Positions 7,987-16,430 of a stretch of 33,538 bases of DNA are shown piece after piece. Numbering within the stretch: the first letter of the stretch is position 1; every line of letters begins with the position of its first letter. Below the pieces are notes generated by a model. The model was given only the letters and a program-made list of their open reading frames with translations, searched no databases and had not been told where the DNA came from. The translations under genes were made by a program, and so were the position numbers. Source of the stretch: Palsa-883 sp035696165 (lineage in GTDB: Bacteria; Pseudomonadota; Alphaproteobacteria; Acetobacterales; Acetobacteraceae); the NCBI GenBank assembly GCA_035696165.1, contig DASRQX010000048.1, forward strand, positions 1-33,538, given 5' to 3'.

Positions 7987-9311
7987 TGGACGAAACACCG
8001 CGCACGCCGCCGCGCTTGTCCGCTACGTTCGACGCGCACGTATTGGCGGAGATCAGGCGCGCCGCCGCCACCGGGATCTACGACATCCGCGGCGCCGGGG
8101 CGAAGCGCAAGCTGCCGCATTTCGATGATCTGGTGTTCCTGGGAGCGTCGATCAGCCGCTATCCGCTGGAGGGTTATCGTGAACGTTGCGGTACCGATGT
8201 TATGCTGGGTACCCGATTTGCGAAACAACCCATCGCACTGAAAATCCCCATCACCATTGCCGGCATGAGTTTCGGTTCGCTGTCGGCACAGGCGAAGGAG
8301 GCGCTGGGCCGCGGCGCCAGCATCGCTGGCACATCGACCACCACCGGCGACGGCGGCATGACCAACGAGGAGCGCACGCACAGCCAGACCTTGGTCTACC
8401 AGGTGCTGCCGTCGCGCTACGGCATGAACCCCGATGATCTGCGCCGTGCGGACGCGATCGAGGTGGTGGTTGGACAAGGTGCCAAGCCCGGTGGCGGCGG
8501 CATGCTGCTGGGACAGAAAGTGTCGGAGCGCGTGGCGGGCATGCGGAACTTGCCGGCGGGGATCGATCAGCGGTCGGCCAGCCGCCATCCCGACTGGACC
8601 GGGCCCGACGATCTGCAAATCAAGATCGAGGAGCTGCGCGAGATCACCGACTGGCAGAAGCCGGTCTACGTGAAAGTGGGCGCCTCGCGGCCATACTACG
8701 ACACCGCGCTGGCGGTGAAGGCGGGCGCCGACGTGGTGGTGATCGACGGCATGCAGGGCGGTACCGCGGCGACCCAGGACGTGTTCCTCGAGAATGTCGG
8801 CATACCCACACTCGCGGCGATCCGTCCAGCGGTACGCGCGTTGCAGGAGCTCGGCATGTACCGCAAGGTGCAGTTGATCATTTCGGGTGGCGTGCGCAAT
8901 GGCGCGGACGTGGCGAAGGCGCTGGCGCTGGGTGCCGACGCGGTCTCGATCGGCACCGCCGCGCTGGTGGCGTTAGGGGACAACGATCCGGCGCTGGAGG
9001 CGGAATACCAGAGGCTTGGCACGACCGCCGGCGCGTATGACGACTGGCACGAGGGTCGCGATCCCGCCGGCATCACCACGCAGGACCCGGCGTTGGCGGC
9101 GCGGCTCGATCCGGTGCTAGCCGGTCGGCGGCTGGCCAACTACCTCGCGGTTATGACGTTGGAGGCGCAGACGATCGCGCGGGCCTGCGGCAAGAGCCAC
9201 CTGCACAAGCTGGAGCCTGAGGATCTGGTGGCGCTGACCATCGAGGCGGCGGCGATGGCTGGTGTGAAACTTGCCGGCACCGAGTGGATACCCGGGCAGG
9301 GCGCATCGTAA
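7986..9311 (+). CDS. mgsC: N-methylglutamate synthase subunit C, FMN-binding glutamate synthase domain (MgsC/GlxD)
   Basis: The start at 7986 (MDETPRTPPR) gives 441 aa, the family's usual length. The earlier in-frame Met at 7827 would overlap mgsB by 160 bp. It shows the GltB synthase-domain core: GMSFGSLS, a glycine-rich VGQGAKPGGGGMLLG, VYVKVGASRPYYD, VVIDGMQGGTAATQ and SGGVRNGADVAKALALGADA, the FMN/phosphate-binding barrel end. The Cys triplet that holds the 3Fe-4S cluster in classical GltB is not visible. A late RACGKSHLHKLEPEDL is typical of this branch. It should be the site where the imine is reduced to N-methylglutamate. It lies directly upstream of gmaS. Confidence 0.9.
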   Translation: MDETPRTPPRLSATFDAHVLAEIRRAAATGIYDIRGAGAKRKLPHFDDLVFLGASISRYPLEGYRERCGTDVMLGTRFAKQPIALKIPITIAGMSFGSLSAQAKEALGRGASIAGTSTTTGDGGMTNEERTHSQTLVYQVLPSRYGMNPDDLRRADAIEVVVGQGAKPGGGGMLLGQKVSERVAGMRNLPAGIDQRSASRHPDWTGPDDLQIKIEELREITDWQKPVYVKVGASRPYYDTALAVKAGADVVVIDGMQGGTAATQDVFLENVGIPTLAAIRPAVRALQELGMYRKVQLIISGGVRNGADVAKALALGADAVSIGTAALVALGDNDPALEAEYQRLGTTAGAYDDWHEGRDPAGITTQDPALAARLDPVLAGRRLANYLAVMTLEAQTIARACGKSHLHKLEPEDLVALTIEAAAMAGVKLAGTEWIPGQGAS

Positions 9312-9320
9312 AGGACTGCA

Positions 9321-10622
9321 ATGGCGATTGATCTGGCAGCCGAGGCTAAGTCCCGCGGCATCAAGTATTTCCTGATTTCGTTTCTGGATCTGTTCGGCAC
9401 CATGCGGGCCAAGCTTGTCCCCGCGGCGGCGATCGCGCAGATGGCGCGCGACGGCGCCGGGTTCGCCGGGTTCGCGACCTGGCTGGACATGACGCCGGCA
9501 GATCCGGACATGCTGGTGATGGCTGATCCGGACAGCCTGATCCAGTTGCCGTGGAAGCCGGAGATCGGTTGGCTGGCAGGCGATCCCTGGATGTCCGGCA
9601 AGCCGGTGGCGCAGGCACCGCGGGTCGTGCTGCAGCGTATCGTTGCCGAGGCAGCCTCGCGCGGCTATGCCATGCAAACTGGGGTGGAGTGCGAATTCTT
9701 CCTGATCTCGCCTGACGGTATGGCGATCGCCGATGGCGCCGATCGGCAAGCCAAGCCGTGCTACGACCAGTCCGCGCTGATGCGTCGCTACGAGGTGATC
9801 GCGGCGATCAGCGACGCGATGCTCGCGTTAGGATGGGGTCCCTATCAGAGCGACCACGAGGACGCCAACGGCCAATTCGAGATGAACTGGGGGTACGCCC
9901 CGGCACTGATCACCGCCGATCGGCACGCGTTCTTCAAATACATGGCCAAGGCGATCGCCGAGCTGCACGGCCTGCGTGCGACATTCATGCCGAAACCGTT
10001 CCTTGATCTGACCGGGTCGGGCTGCCATGCGCATGTTTCGCTGTGGCAAGGAGAGCAGAACCTGTTTGCCGATGCCGCCGGTGAGCTCGGTCTTTCGGCG
10101 CTTGGCTACCAGTTCATCGGCGGCGTGATGGCGCATGCCGGGGGGCTGTGTGCGCTGACCAATCCGACAGTGAATTCCTATAAGCGGATTGATGCGCCGG
10201 TGACCGCCTCGGGGGCGACGTGGTCGCCGAACGCGGTCACCTATGGCGGCAATAATCGCACCCATATGATCCGTATTCCGGATGCCGGGCGGTTCGAATT
10301 GCGCCTCGCCGATGGGGCGGCCAATCCGTATCTGCTGCAGGCCGGGCTGCTGGCGACGGGGCTTGATGGGATCGCGGAACGACGCGATCCGGGTAGGCGG
10401 CTGGATTTGAATATGTACACCGACGGGCACACCGTGACCGGGGTGCAGCGCCTGCCGAAGAACCTGCTCGATGCGCTGCGTGCGTTCGGGGCCTCGACCG
10501 TGCTGCGTAGCGCGCTTGGTGCGGAATTTACCGATGCCTACTTGAAGCTTCGGCAGCAGGATTGGGATGCCTATGCGCGCCATCTGACGCAGTGGGAGCG
10601 CGACACCACATTGGACGTCTGA
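9321..10622 (+). CDS. gmaS: γ-glutamylmethylamide synthetase / type III-like glutamine synthetase (GmaS/GlnT)
   Basis: A 433-aa glutamine-synthetase-fold enzyme. It shows GVECEFFLI (metal-binding Glu), ANGQFEMNWGYA, the HAHVSLW glutamate loop, NPTVNSYKR and DAGRFELRLADGAANPYL. The AAAGGA ribosome site is about 7 nt upstream of the ATG, 9 bp after mgsC. In methylamine users, GmaS ligates glutamate and methylamine with ATP to give γ-glutamylmethylamide. Placement behind mgsABC favours this role over plain ammonia assimilation, but similar genes are named glnT, and the two cannot be separated by eye. It is the last gene of the operon; a long hairpin repeat (10661-10757) follows. Confidence 0.85.
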   Translation: MAIDLAAEAKSRGIKYFLISFLDLFGTMRAKLVPAAAIAQMARDGAGFAGFATWLDMTPADPDMLVMADPDSLIQLPWKPEIGWLAGDPWMSGKPVAQAPRVVLQRIVAEAASRGYAMQTGVECEFFLISPDGMAIADGADRQAKPCYDQSALMRRYEVIAAISDAMLALGWGPYQSDHEDANGQFEMNWGYAPALITADRHAFFKYMAKAIAELHGLRATFMPKPFLDLTGSGCHAHVSLWQGEQNLFADAAGELGLSALGYQFIGGVMAHAGGLCALTNPTVNSYKRIDAPVTASGATWSPNAVTYGGNNRTHMIRIPDAGRFELRLADGAANPYLLQAGLLATGLDGIAERRDPGRRLDLNMYTDGHTVTGVQRLPKNLLDALRAFGASTVLRSALGAEFTDAYLKLRQQDWDAYARHLTQWERDTTLDV

Positions 10623-10660
10623 TACCAGGCGTGCGAAAGCATTGACCCATCGGCGTAGCG

Positions 10661-10757
10661 CCCCCTCCCGTCATGCCGGCGCAGGCCGGTAGCCACGACT
10701 TGGCTTCGTTGCAGCAAGGAAAGTCGTGGATACCGGCCTGCGCCGGCATGACGGGGG
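10661..10757. repeat. Long palindromic intergenic repeat (REP/MITE-like)
   Basis: Two arms of about 37 bases, around GTCATGCCGGCGCAGGCCGG and its complement, pair almost perfectly, with a three-base bulge and one mismatch, around a 21-nt loop. Sequences of this GTCATGCCGGCGCAGGCCGG type are common dispersed repeats in proteobacterial intergenic DNA. It lies between the convergent gmaS and amidohydrolase genes and probably also stops transcription from both sides. Confidence 0.8.
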
Positions 10758-10806
10758 GTGGCAGCGTACGTCAATCCTACGGACACCTGGTACGACGACA
10801 CGCCGG

Positions 10807-12303
10807 TCAGCCTGGCTTGCTGACGTAGCCGTAGCGCAGGTTGCTGGGGCCTGGGCCATTCCTCTGGTAGTCAGTCTTGAGCGCGGCAAAACCATCGTGG
10901 TTGACCAACTCGGCGTGCTTCTCCAGCCCGTAGAGCCGGGCGGTGTTTGCGCTGAACACGGCGGTCTTCACCGGACCGTCAGCCGGGCCGAGTGGTTTGA
11001 ACCCGTGCTTCGTCTGCATGTCCTCGGGGATTTCAAGGCGGCGCAAGCCCTCGATCTGCCATTGCGGCGCGCCGGTCCAGACGGCGTCGGTGCCCCACAC
11101 GACCCGATCGACGCCCAGCCCCTTGATCAGCATGCCCATCAACGCCGCCGACAGTCGCGGTTCAGCGACGCAGGTCCAGGCGAACAACTGGCCCAGATCG
11201 CCATAGACATTATTGACGCCGTATCGTTCGGGAATCTCGGCAAGATCGCTGGTCCAGGAGCTGCGGCCGGTCTTGTCGAACTCGGCCATTCCGTCCGCCG
11301 GGTTGCCGCCAACCCAGCGAAAGCCGGAGTGGTAGACAAGGAAATTAAGCTGCGGCCAGTCCTTGGCGGCGCGGCCGATATCGCTGACATCCGCATAAGG
11401 CAGCAGCCGCGGAAACTGCTCCGCCACGGTTGGCGCGAAAAGACCCTTGTGGATGCAGACGTTGCGGACGCCCGTCTTGGCGATCTTCTCGTAGAACGGA
11501 TACATCAGCTTCTCGTCGTCGGCGTGCCACGGGTGGGAGGCAAGTTCCTTGTGGGTGTTGTCACCGACAGTGTAGCCCTTCCACGAATCGGGCTTGAATC
11601 GCTCGATCGCCTCATCGGCCTTGTCGAGCCAGCCGGGCTGGCCGGGGGTGATGGTGAAATGCGCCAGCATGCGTCGCGTGCCCGCCTGTTGGTTGACCGT
11701 CTCGCGGGTCCTGAACACCTGCTCCTGCGGGATGAACCAGTCCTCCGGCACGTCGGAGGGTGAGTTCGACAGCAGCGCGACCTTGGTGTCGCTGTCCAGG
11801 TAGATTTCCTTGACGTAGTTGGAGAATTTCAAATCGTCGATGGTCTGTTGCCTGCGGCCAAGGTCTTTGTTCCAGCCCCATTGACCGACCGCTTCACGGG
11901 ATTTGACAAAGCCCATCAGCCTGGTGTCGTTGCGCAGAAAATGCGTGTGCCCGTCGATGATGATCTGCCCGGACAAGGCATCGGCGCGGGCCGCCGCCAG
12001 TTCGGGGGTTGCGGCCTCGGCCTCGCTGGCGTCGAACAGCGGACCGAACACCTGGTTTAGTGCGACGAACGACGCTGCCATTCCGGAAGCGGTCTGGAAA
12101 AAATGCCGGCGCGACATGGCCTGCCGCATGGCCAACTGGTCGCTCATCTCGGTAAGCCGTGCTTCGACCTCGCGTTGCTTCGCGGTTTGCGGTACCGGCA
12201 GGAATTCGTCGCTCGATACAATCTGCGTCGGCACCGGCGAAGGAAACGACGAGGTCTCGGCCGGCAGCAGCCCACTGATCATCTCATCGGTCAGGAACTT
12301 CAT
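10807..12303 (-). CDS. Amidohydrolase with a long N-terminal extension and Tat-like signal
   Basis: A 498-aa protein. The ATG at 12303 has GAAGGGT upstream at good spacing. Residues 63-70, MSRRHFFQ, followed by a hydrophobic stretch and an Ala-rich site near 97, look like a twin-arginine signal, yet 62 hydrophilic residues precede it. IIDGHTHFL (about 114-122) gives the metal-binding His pair, and VYHSGFRW and VVWGTDAVWTG supply later barrel-end motifs of the amidohydrolase 2 family. If exported, it would work in the periplasm on a product related to the ABC substrate. It lies 36 bp after the aminotransferase gene, as the last gene of that unit. Whether the Tat motif acts at this internal position is unsure. 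Confidence 0.82.
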   Translation of the reverse strand: MKFLTDEMISGLLPAETSSFPSPVPTQIVSSDEFLPVPQTAKQREVEARLTEMSDQLAMRQAMSRRHFFQTASGMAASFVALNQVFGPLFDASEAEAATPELAAARADALSGQIIIDGHTHFLRNDTRLMGFVKSREAVGQWGWNKDLGRRQQTIDDLKFSNYVKEIYLDSDTKVALLSNSPSDVPEDWFIPQEQVFRTRETVNQQAGTRRMLAHFTITPGQPGWLDKADEAIERFKPDSWKGYTVGDNTHKELASHPWHADDEKLMYPFYEKIAKTGVRNVCIHKGLFAPTVAEQFPRLLPYADVSDIGRAAKDWPQLNFLVYHSGFRWVGGNPADGMAEFDKTGRSSWTSDLAEIPERYGVNNVYGDLGQLFAWTCVAEPRLSAALMGMLIKGLGVDRVVWGTDAVWTGAPQWQIEGLRRLEIPEDMQTKHGFKPLGPADGPVKTAVFSANTARLYGLEKHAELVNHDGFAALKTDYQRNGPGPSNLRYGYVSKPG

Positions 12304-12339
12304 CGAAGACCCTTCGTAATGGGCGCCGTTCAGCCCGGG

Positions 12340-13449
12340 TCAGCCGCCAAGCCGGTTGCCCAACAGGCGTGTCCAGCCATGCGGATCGGGCGCTGTGCCA
12401 TACTGGATCCCCACGATCGTGTCGTACAGTTTTTGCGTCAGATCGCCGGTCCGCCCGTCATTGATCACGTATCTCTCGCCCTTATAGCCCAGCTCGCCAA
12501 CCGGGGAGATGACCGCCGCCGTCCCGGTGCCCCACATCTCCAGCCGGTTGGCCTGGGCCGCCGCGACCACCTCATCGATCGCCACCGGACGCTCCGACAC
12601 GCGCAGCCCCCAGTCGCGCAGCAGCCGCAGGACCGAATCGCGCGTGATGCCCGCGAGGATGGCGCCGTTCAACGGTGGCGTAACGACTTCATCGTCGATC
12701 CGCAGCATGATGTTCATGGTGCCGACCTCGTCGAGGTAGCGATGCTCCGCCCCGTCGAGCCATAACACCTGGGTGTAGCCCTGCTTTTGCGCCTGCTCCG
12801 CGCCGTACAGGCTGGCGGCGTAATTGGCGGCGGTCTTCGCCGCGCCAAGCCCGCCCTGCACCGCCCGCACGTAGGTGTCGGACGCGAGGATGCGGACCGG
12901 GTTCATGCCTTCCTTGTAGTAAGCGCCCACCGGCCCGACGATCACGTAGTAGATGTAGCTGCTGGACGGATGCACACCGATAAACGTCTCGGTAGCAATC
13001 ACCGTTGGGCGAATGTACAGCGAAGTGCCAGGCAGCGACGGCACCCAACGCTGATCGACCTCGACCAACGCGCGGATCGACTCCTCGACCAGTTCCGGAT
13101 CCAGTTCCGGGATGCAAAGATACTGCGCCGAGCGATTCAACCGACGTGCATGATCCGGCGTGCGAAACAAACGAACGCGCCCATCACGACCGCGAAATGC
13201 CTTCATCCCGTCGAATATCGCCTGGCCGTAATGCAGCACGCAGGTCGCCGGATCCAACGTGAACGGCCCATAGGGGACAATCCGCGGATCATGCCATCCC
13301 TGCCCGGCATGATACTCCATGCGGAACATGTGATCGGTGAAGACCTTGCCGAACGTCAGCGTCTCGTCCGCGGGCGGCTGCCCTGGGGTCGTCGTCCGGG
13401 TGATGGCGATGTCTGTCACTGGTTCTTTTTCAACCTCAGGTTGGTCCAC
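12340..13449 (-). CDS. ilvE: Branched-chain amino acid aminotransferase
   Basis: A 369-aa fold-type IV PLP aminotransferase of the larger, eukaryote-like class. YGQAIFDGMKAFRG is the N-terminal landmark, RPTVIATE follows, and GGLGAAKTAANYA carries the PLP lysine, with EVGTMNIM and GAILAGITRDSVL further on. It interconverts branched-chain amino acids and their 2-oxo acids using glutamate/2-oxoglutarate in the cytosol. The start is uncertain: the longest reading uses a GTG at 13449 with a poor ribosome site, and a second GTG at 13419 gives a more usual N-terminus. It is sandwiched between ABC transporter permease genes and the amidohydrolase on the same strand, unlike normal ilv clusters, so a specialised amino-acid role is possible. 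Confidence 0.9.
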   Translation of the reverse strand: MDQPEVEKEPVTDIAITRTTTPGQPPADETLTFGKVFTDHMFRMEYHAGQGWHDPRIVPYGPFTLDPATCVLHYGQAIFDGMKAFRGRDGRVRLFRTPDHARRLNRSAQYLCIPELDPELVEESIRALVEVDQRWVPSLPGTSLYIRPTVIATETFIGVHPSSSYIYYVIVGPVGAYYKEGMNPVRILASDTYVRAVQGGLGAAKTAANYAASLYGAEQAQKQGYTQVLWLDGAEHRYLDEVGTMNIMLRIDDEVVTPPLNGAILAGITRDSVLRLLRDWGLRVSERPVAIDEVVAAAQANRLEMWGTGTAAVISPVGELGYKGERYVINDGRTGDLTQKLYDTIVGIQYGTAPDPHGWTRLLGNRLGG

Positions 13450-13513
13450 TCACCCGCAGATTACGCCATTTCGCTGCCCGGCAGGAAGGCCGCGGCTTCG
13501 CCCTGAGTTTTGC

Positions 13514-14338
13514 TCACCGCTTGGCGCGGGTGACGATCTGGGTGGGATTGACGAAGCGCAGGGCGATCAGGAGCCAGGCCAGGGTGGTGACCATGTAGAC
13601 CATGGCCATGGCATCGATTGACTGGCCGGGTCGCACCCCGGCGGCGAAGACGGCGTAGTACAGCGCGACGACCAGGGTTTGGCTGTCCGGGCCGGCGGTC
13701 AGGAAGGTCAGCTCGAACATCGCGATGGTGCGGACCAGGACCAGCAGCAGCGCGGCGAGGATGCCAGGGGTCAACAGGGGCACCAGGACCTGGACGAACA
13801 GGCGGCCCAGGCCGGCGCCGAACACGCGGGCGGCGGCTTCGATGCGCGGGTCAATTTGTTCCACAAAGGGAATCATGATCAGCACGACGAAGGGAACTGT
13901 GGGGACCAGGTTGGCAAGGATGACGCCCCATATCGTGCCGGCGAGATGCAATTGGTACAGCACGGTGGCGAGCGGGATGCCGTAGGTGAATGGCGGCACC
14001 AGCAGCGGCAGCAGGAACAGCAGCATTATGACCTGTTTGCCGGGGAAGTTGCGCCGCGCCATGGCGTAGGCGGCGGGCACGCCGATCAGGCCGGCCAGCA
14101 CCACCACGGCGCCGACGACCTCGACGGTGACCAGCAGGATGGCGGGCAGTTGGAACTCGTCCCAGGCAAGGGTGTACCAACGCGTTGTCCAGCCGACCGG
14201 CAGCCAGGTGGTGAACCAGCGGCTGCCGAAGGAGTTCACCACGACGGTAGCGATCATGCCGATCAGGTTGAGGATGAACAGGCCCACCGCCAACCAGATG
14301 GTAAAGGCCCACAGGCGCTCGCGCTTGTCGCGTCGCAT
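13514..14338 (-). CDS. ABC transporter permease (PotC-like)
   Basis: A 274-aa inner-membrane protein with an N-terminal membrane helix (WAFTIWLAVGLFILNLIGMI) and about six helices overall. The EAA-type loop IDPRIEAAARVFGAG (about 178-192), which docks on the ATPase, is visible. It resembles BPD_transp_1 permeases of the polyamine/iron/phosphonate uptake class. The start codon lies 3 bp after the stop of the other permease gene, so the two are coupled and should form a heterodimeric channel. The transported substrate is not determined. Confidence 0.9.
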   Translation of the reverse strand: MRRDKRERLWAFTIWLAVGLFILNLIGMIATVVVNSFGSRWFTTWLPVGWTTRWYTLAWDEFQLPAILLVTVEVVGAVVVLAGLIGVPAAYAMARRNFPGKQVIMLLFLLPLLVPPFTYGIPLATVLYQLHLAGTIWGVILANLVPTVPFVVLIMIPFVEQIDPRIEAAARVFGAGLGRLFVQVLVPLLTPGILAALLLVLVRTIAMFELTFLTAGPDSQTLVVALYYAVFAAGVRPGQSIDAMAMVYMVTTLAWLLIALRFVNPTQIVTRAKR

Positions 14339-14341
14339 GGG

Positions 14342-15223
14342 TCAGCCTTTCCCGGTGCTGACCGGGCCGCGATACGCCAGGCCTTTCAGTACCAGCAGCG
14401 CAACGACGATCAGCACCTGTACGGCGGCCATGATCATCGCGATGGCGGAGGCGAGCGAGTAGTCGTAGGCCTCGAACGCGGCCTGGTAGGCGGCGATGGA
14501 AATGACGCGGGTGGGACCGGCGGGGGCACCGAGGAGTACCGCGGAGGGAAACACCGAGAAGGCCTGCACGAAGGACAACGCCAGCGTGATGGTCAGACCG
14601 GGGACCAGCAACGGCAGCAGGATGCGGGTGAAGCGGGCACGGGCGCGGGCGCCGAGCATGGCGCCGGCTTGTTCCAATGACGGATCGATGCCGGTGATGT
14701 AGGACAGCGTCAGCAGGAAGGTGAAGGGGAACCCGGTGATCAGCAGCGACAGTGCGACCCCCCAGTAGTTGTGCAGCAGGCGCAGCGGTTCGTCGATCAC
14801 GCCGAAGGTCATCAGCGTGCGGTTCAGCCAGCCGCGCGGACCGAGGTAGTTCAGCAGCCCCTCGGCGACCAGGACGGTGCCGAGCGTGATGGGGATCACC
14901 AGGATGGTGGTCAGCAGGCGTTGGCGGCGCATCAGGCGGACGCGCAGTGCCACGGGGATGGACAGCAGAACGTTCAGCACGGTGACGGGGACGGCGATCA
15001 GCAGGGTGGTGTAGATGGTGTCATACAGGAATGGATCGGAGAAGAAACGGATGTAGTTGGCCAGCGGGCCGCCTTGTTTGGGGGTGAATGAGAGGAACAG
15101 GCCGTAGAGGGCGGGGTAGATGAACAGCGCAAGCACGAAGACGACGCAAGGCAGCACAAGGAGCGTGACGCCATCGAGGCCGCGCTCGGCCAGGCGGCGC
15201 CGGAGGGTCGGGGGTGTGGTCAT
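14342..15223 (-). CDS. ABC transporter permease (PotB-like)
   Basis: From the ATG at 15223 (MTTPPTLRRR) this is a 293-aa inner-membrane permease. A longer frame to 15292 would run back into the strong hairpin and is rejected. The N-terminal helix VTLLVLPCVVFVLALFIYPA and the coupling loop IDPSLEQAGAMLGAR are typical of PotB-type proteins. No clear ribosome site is seen, and its position just downstream of a very stable hairpin suggests translation may be tuned differently from the ATPase. It partners the downstream permease. Confidence 0.88.
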   Translation of the reverse strand: MTTPPTLRRRLAERGLDGVTLLVLPCVVFVLALFIYPALYGLFLSFTPKQGGPLANYIRFFSDPFLYDTIYTTLLIAVPVTVLNVLLSIPVALRVRLMRRQRLLTTILVIPITLGTVLVAEGLLNYLGPRGWLNRTLMTFGVIDEPLRLLHNYWGVALSLLITGFPFTFLLTLSYITGIDPSLEQAGAMLGARARARFTRILLPLLVPGLTITLALSFVQAFSVFPSAVLLGAPAGPTRVISIAAYQAAFEAYDYSLASAIAMIMAAVQVLIVVALLVLKGLAYRGPVSTGKG

Positions 15224-15255
15224 GTGTGGCGCTGGATGTGAGAGACAAATCCTCG

Positions 15256-15308
15256 CCCTCCCCTTGAGGGCTTGGGCCGCGAAGCGGACCAAGCCCTCAA
15301 GGGGAGGG
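15256..15308. repeat. Very strong hairpin between ABC ATPase and permease genes
   Basis: CCCTCCCCTTGAGGGCTTGG (15256-15275) is perfectly complementary to 15289-15308, a 20-bp stem. A further CCGC/GCGG pairing around a GAA loop sits inside. It lies in the 106-bp gap within an otherwise compact minus-strand operon. It may act as a partial terminator or mRNA stabiliser setting the ratio of binding protein and ATPase to permeases. Similar repeats occur between many proteobacterial genes. Confidence 0.85.
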
Positions 15309-15329
15309 GGAGAATAATGTCATTGTTTG

Positions 15330-16397
15330 TCATGGCCGGTCGCTGCCCGCAGCGTAGATCAACACGCGTGATGGTGCCGCGCCGAGGCGGATCAGGTCAC
15401 CCGGGTGGACACGGGCTTCCGAGCGAAAGAACAGCTCAGTGCCGTCGCCGGCGCGCGCGAAACCGTAGAAATCGCGGCCGCGGTACTCAGCGGCCTCGAC
15501 GGTGGCGGCGATCGGGCCGTCCGGGGTCGGTGTCAGGTCTTCGGGCCGGACGGCGGCGACGGCGCGGGGACCGATGGTCTCCAGCGCCGTGCCGATCACG
15601 CGGGCGCCACCGATGCGCACGGCGATGCCCTCGTCAGTCCGTTCCGCTACAGAGTCAATCAGGTTGCGGTAGCCCATGAACTCGGCGACATCGGGGTGCG
15701 CCGGGCGGGCGTACAGGTCCTCCGGCGTGCCGATCTGGCGCGTCCGACCGTCGCGCAGCACGACGATGCGATCGGCAAGCGACAGTGCCTCATCCTGGTC
15801 GTGCGTCACGTAGATGGTGGAGCAGCCGAGCGTGGTGTGGATGCGGCGGATCTCGGCCCGCATCTCCAGCCGCAGCTTGGCGTCCAGGTTTGATAGCGGC
15901 TCGTCCATCAGCACCAGCGGCGGTTCCACGACGATGGCACGCGCGATTGCGACGCGCTGCTGCTGGCCGCCGGAAAGTTGGCCGGGCAGTTTCCCGGCCT
16001 GGCCCTCCAGGTGCACGAGCGCCAACGCCTCGGCCACGCGTTGCGCGATCTCGGCCTTCGGGCGGCGCTGGGTGGCGAGCCCGAAGCCGATATTGCGCGT
16101 CACCGTCATGTGCGGAAACAGCGCATAGTTCTGGAACACCATGCCGAAGCCGCGCTGTTCGGGGCCCAGTTCATCGATGCGCCGGTCGTCCAGCCAGATG
16201 GCGCCCGAGGACAGCGTCAGCAGCCCGGCCAGGCAGTTCAGCGCGGTGGACTTGCCGCAGCCCGACGGGCCGAGCAGGGCGATGAACTCGCCCCGCCCGA
16301 TCGTCAGGCTGACGTCGTTGAGCGCGTTCAGCAGGCCGAAATCGCGGCTGACGCGATCCAGCCGCAGTTCCTTGAAATCGCGCGAGGTGAACGGCAT
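15330..16397 (-). CDS. ABC transporter ATP-binding protein (PotA/UgpC-type)
   Basis: A 355-aa ATPase with Walker A GPSGCGKS at 43-50, Q-loop near FQNYALFPHMT (88-98), signature LSGGQQQR at 141-148, Walker B LVLMDEP at 161-167 and the H-loop in IYVTHDQDEA. The last third is a TOBE-type regulatory domain (EDLTPTPDG and following). It is a cytosolic dimer powering import through the two adjacent permeases. It starts 33 bp after the binding-protein stop. Sequence motifs place it in the spermidine/iron/sn-glycerol-phosphate class, without telling the ligand. Confidence 0.93.
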   Translation of the reverse strand: MPFTSRDFKELRLDRVSRDFGLLNALNDVSLTIGRGEFIALLGPSGCGKSTALNCLAGLLTLSSGAIWLDDRRIDELGPEQRGFGMVFQNYALFPHMTVTRNIGFGLATQRRPKAEIAQRVAEALALVHLEGQAGKLPGQLSGGQQQRVAIARAIVVEPPLVLMDEPLSNLDAKLRLEMRAEIRRIHTTLGCSTIYVTHDQDEALSLADRIVVLRDGRTRQIGTPEDLYARPAHPDVAEFMGYRNLIDSVAERTDEGIAVRIGGARVIGTALETIGPRAVAAVRPEDLTPTPDGPIAATVEAAEYRGRDFYGFARAGDGTELFFRSEARVHPGDLIRLGAAPSRVLIYAAGSDRP

Positions 16398-16430
16398 CGG
16401 ATCGTTACTTCACCGTTGCCACTTTCCGTC

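Noticed and set aside
13679..14680. A 333-codon plus-strand open frame rich in Gln, Gly, Asp and His
   Set aside because: It is antisense to both ABC permeases; the composition is an artefact of the complement of membrane-protein codons.
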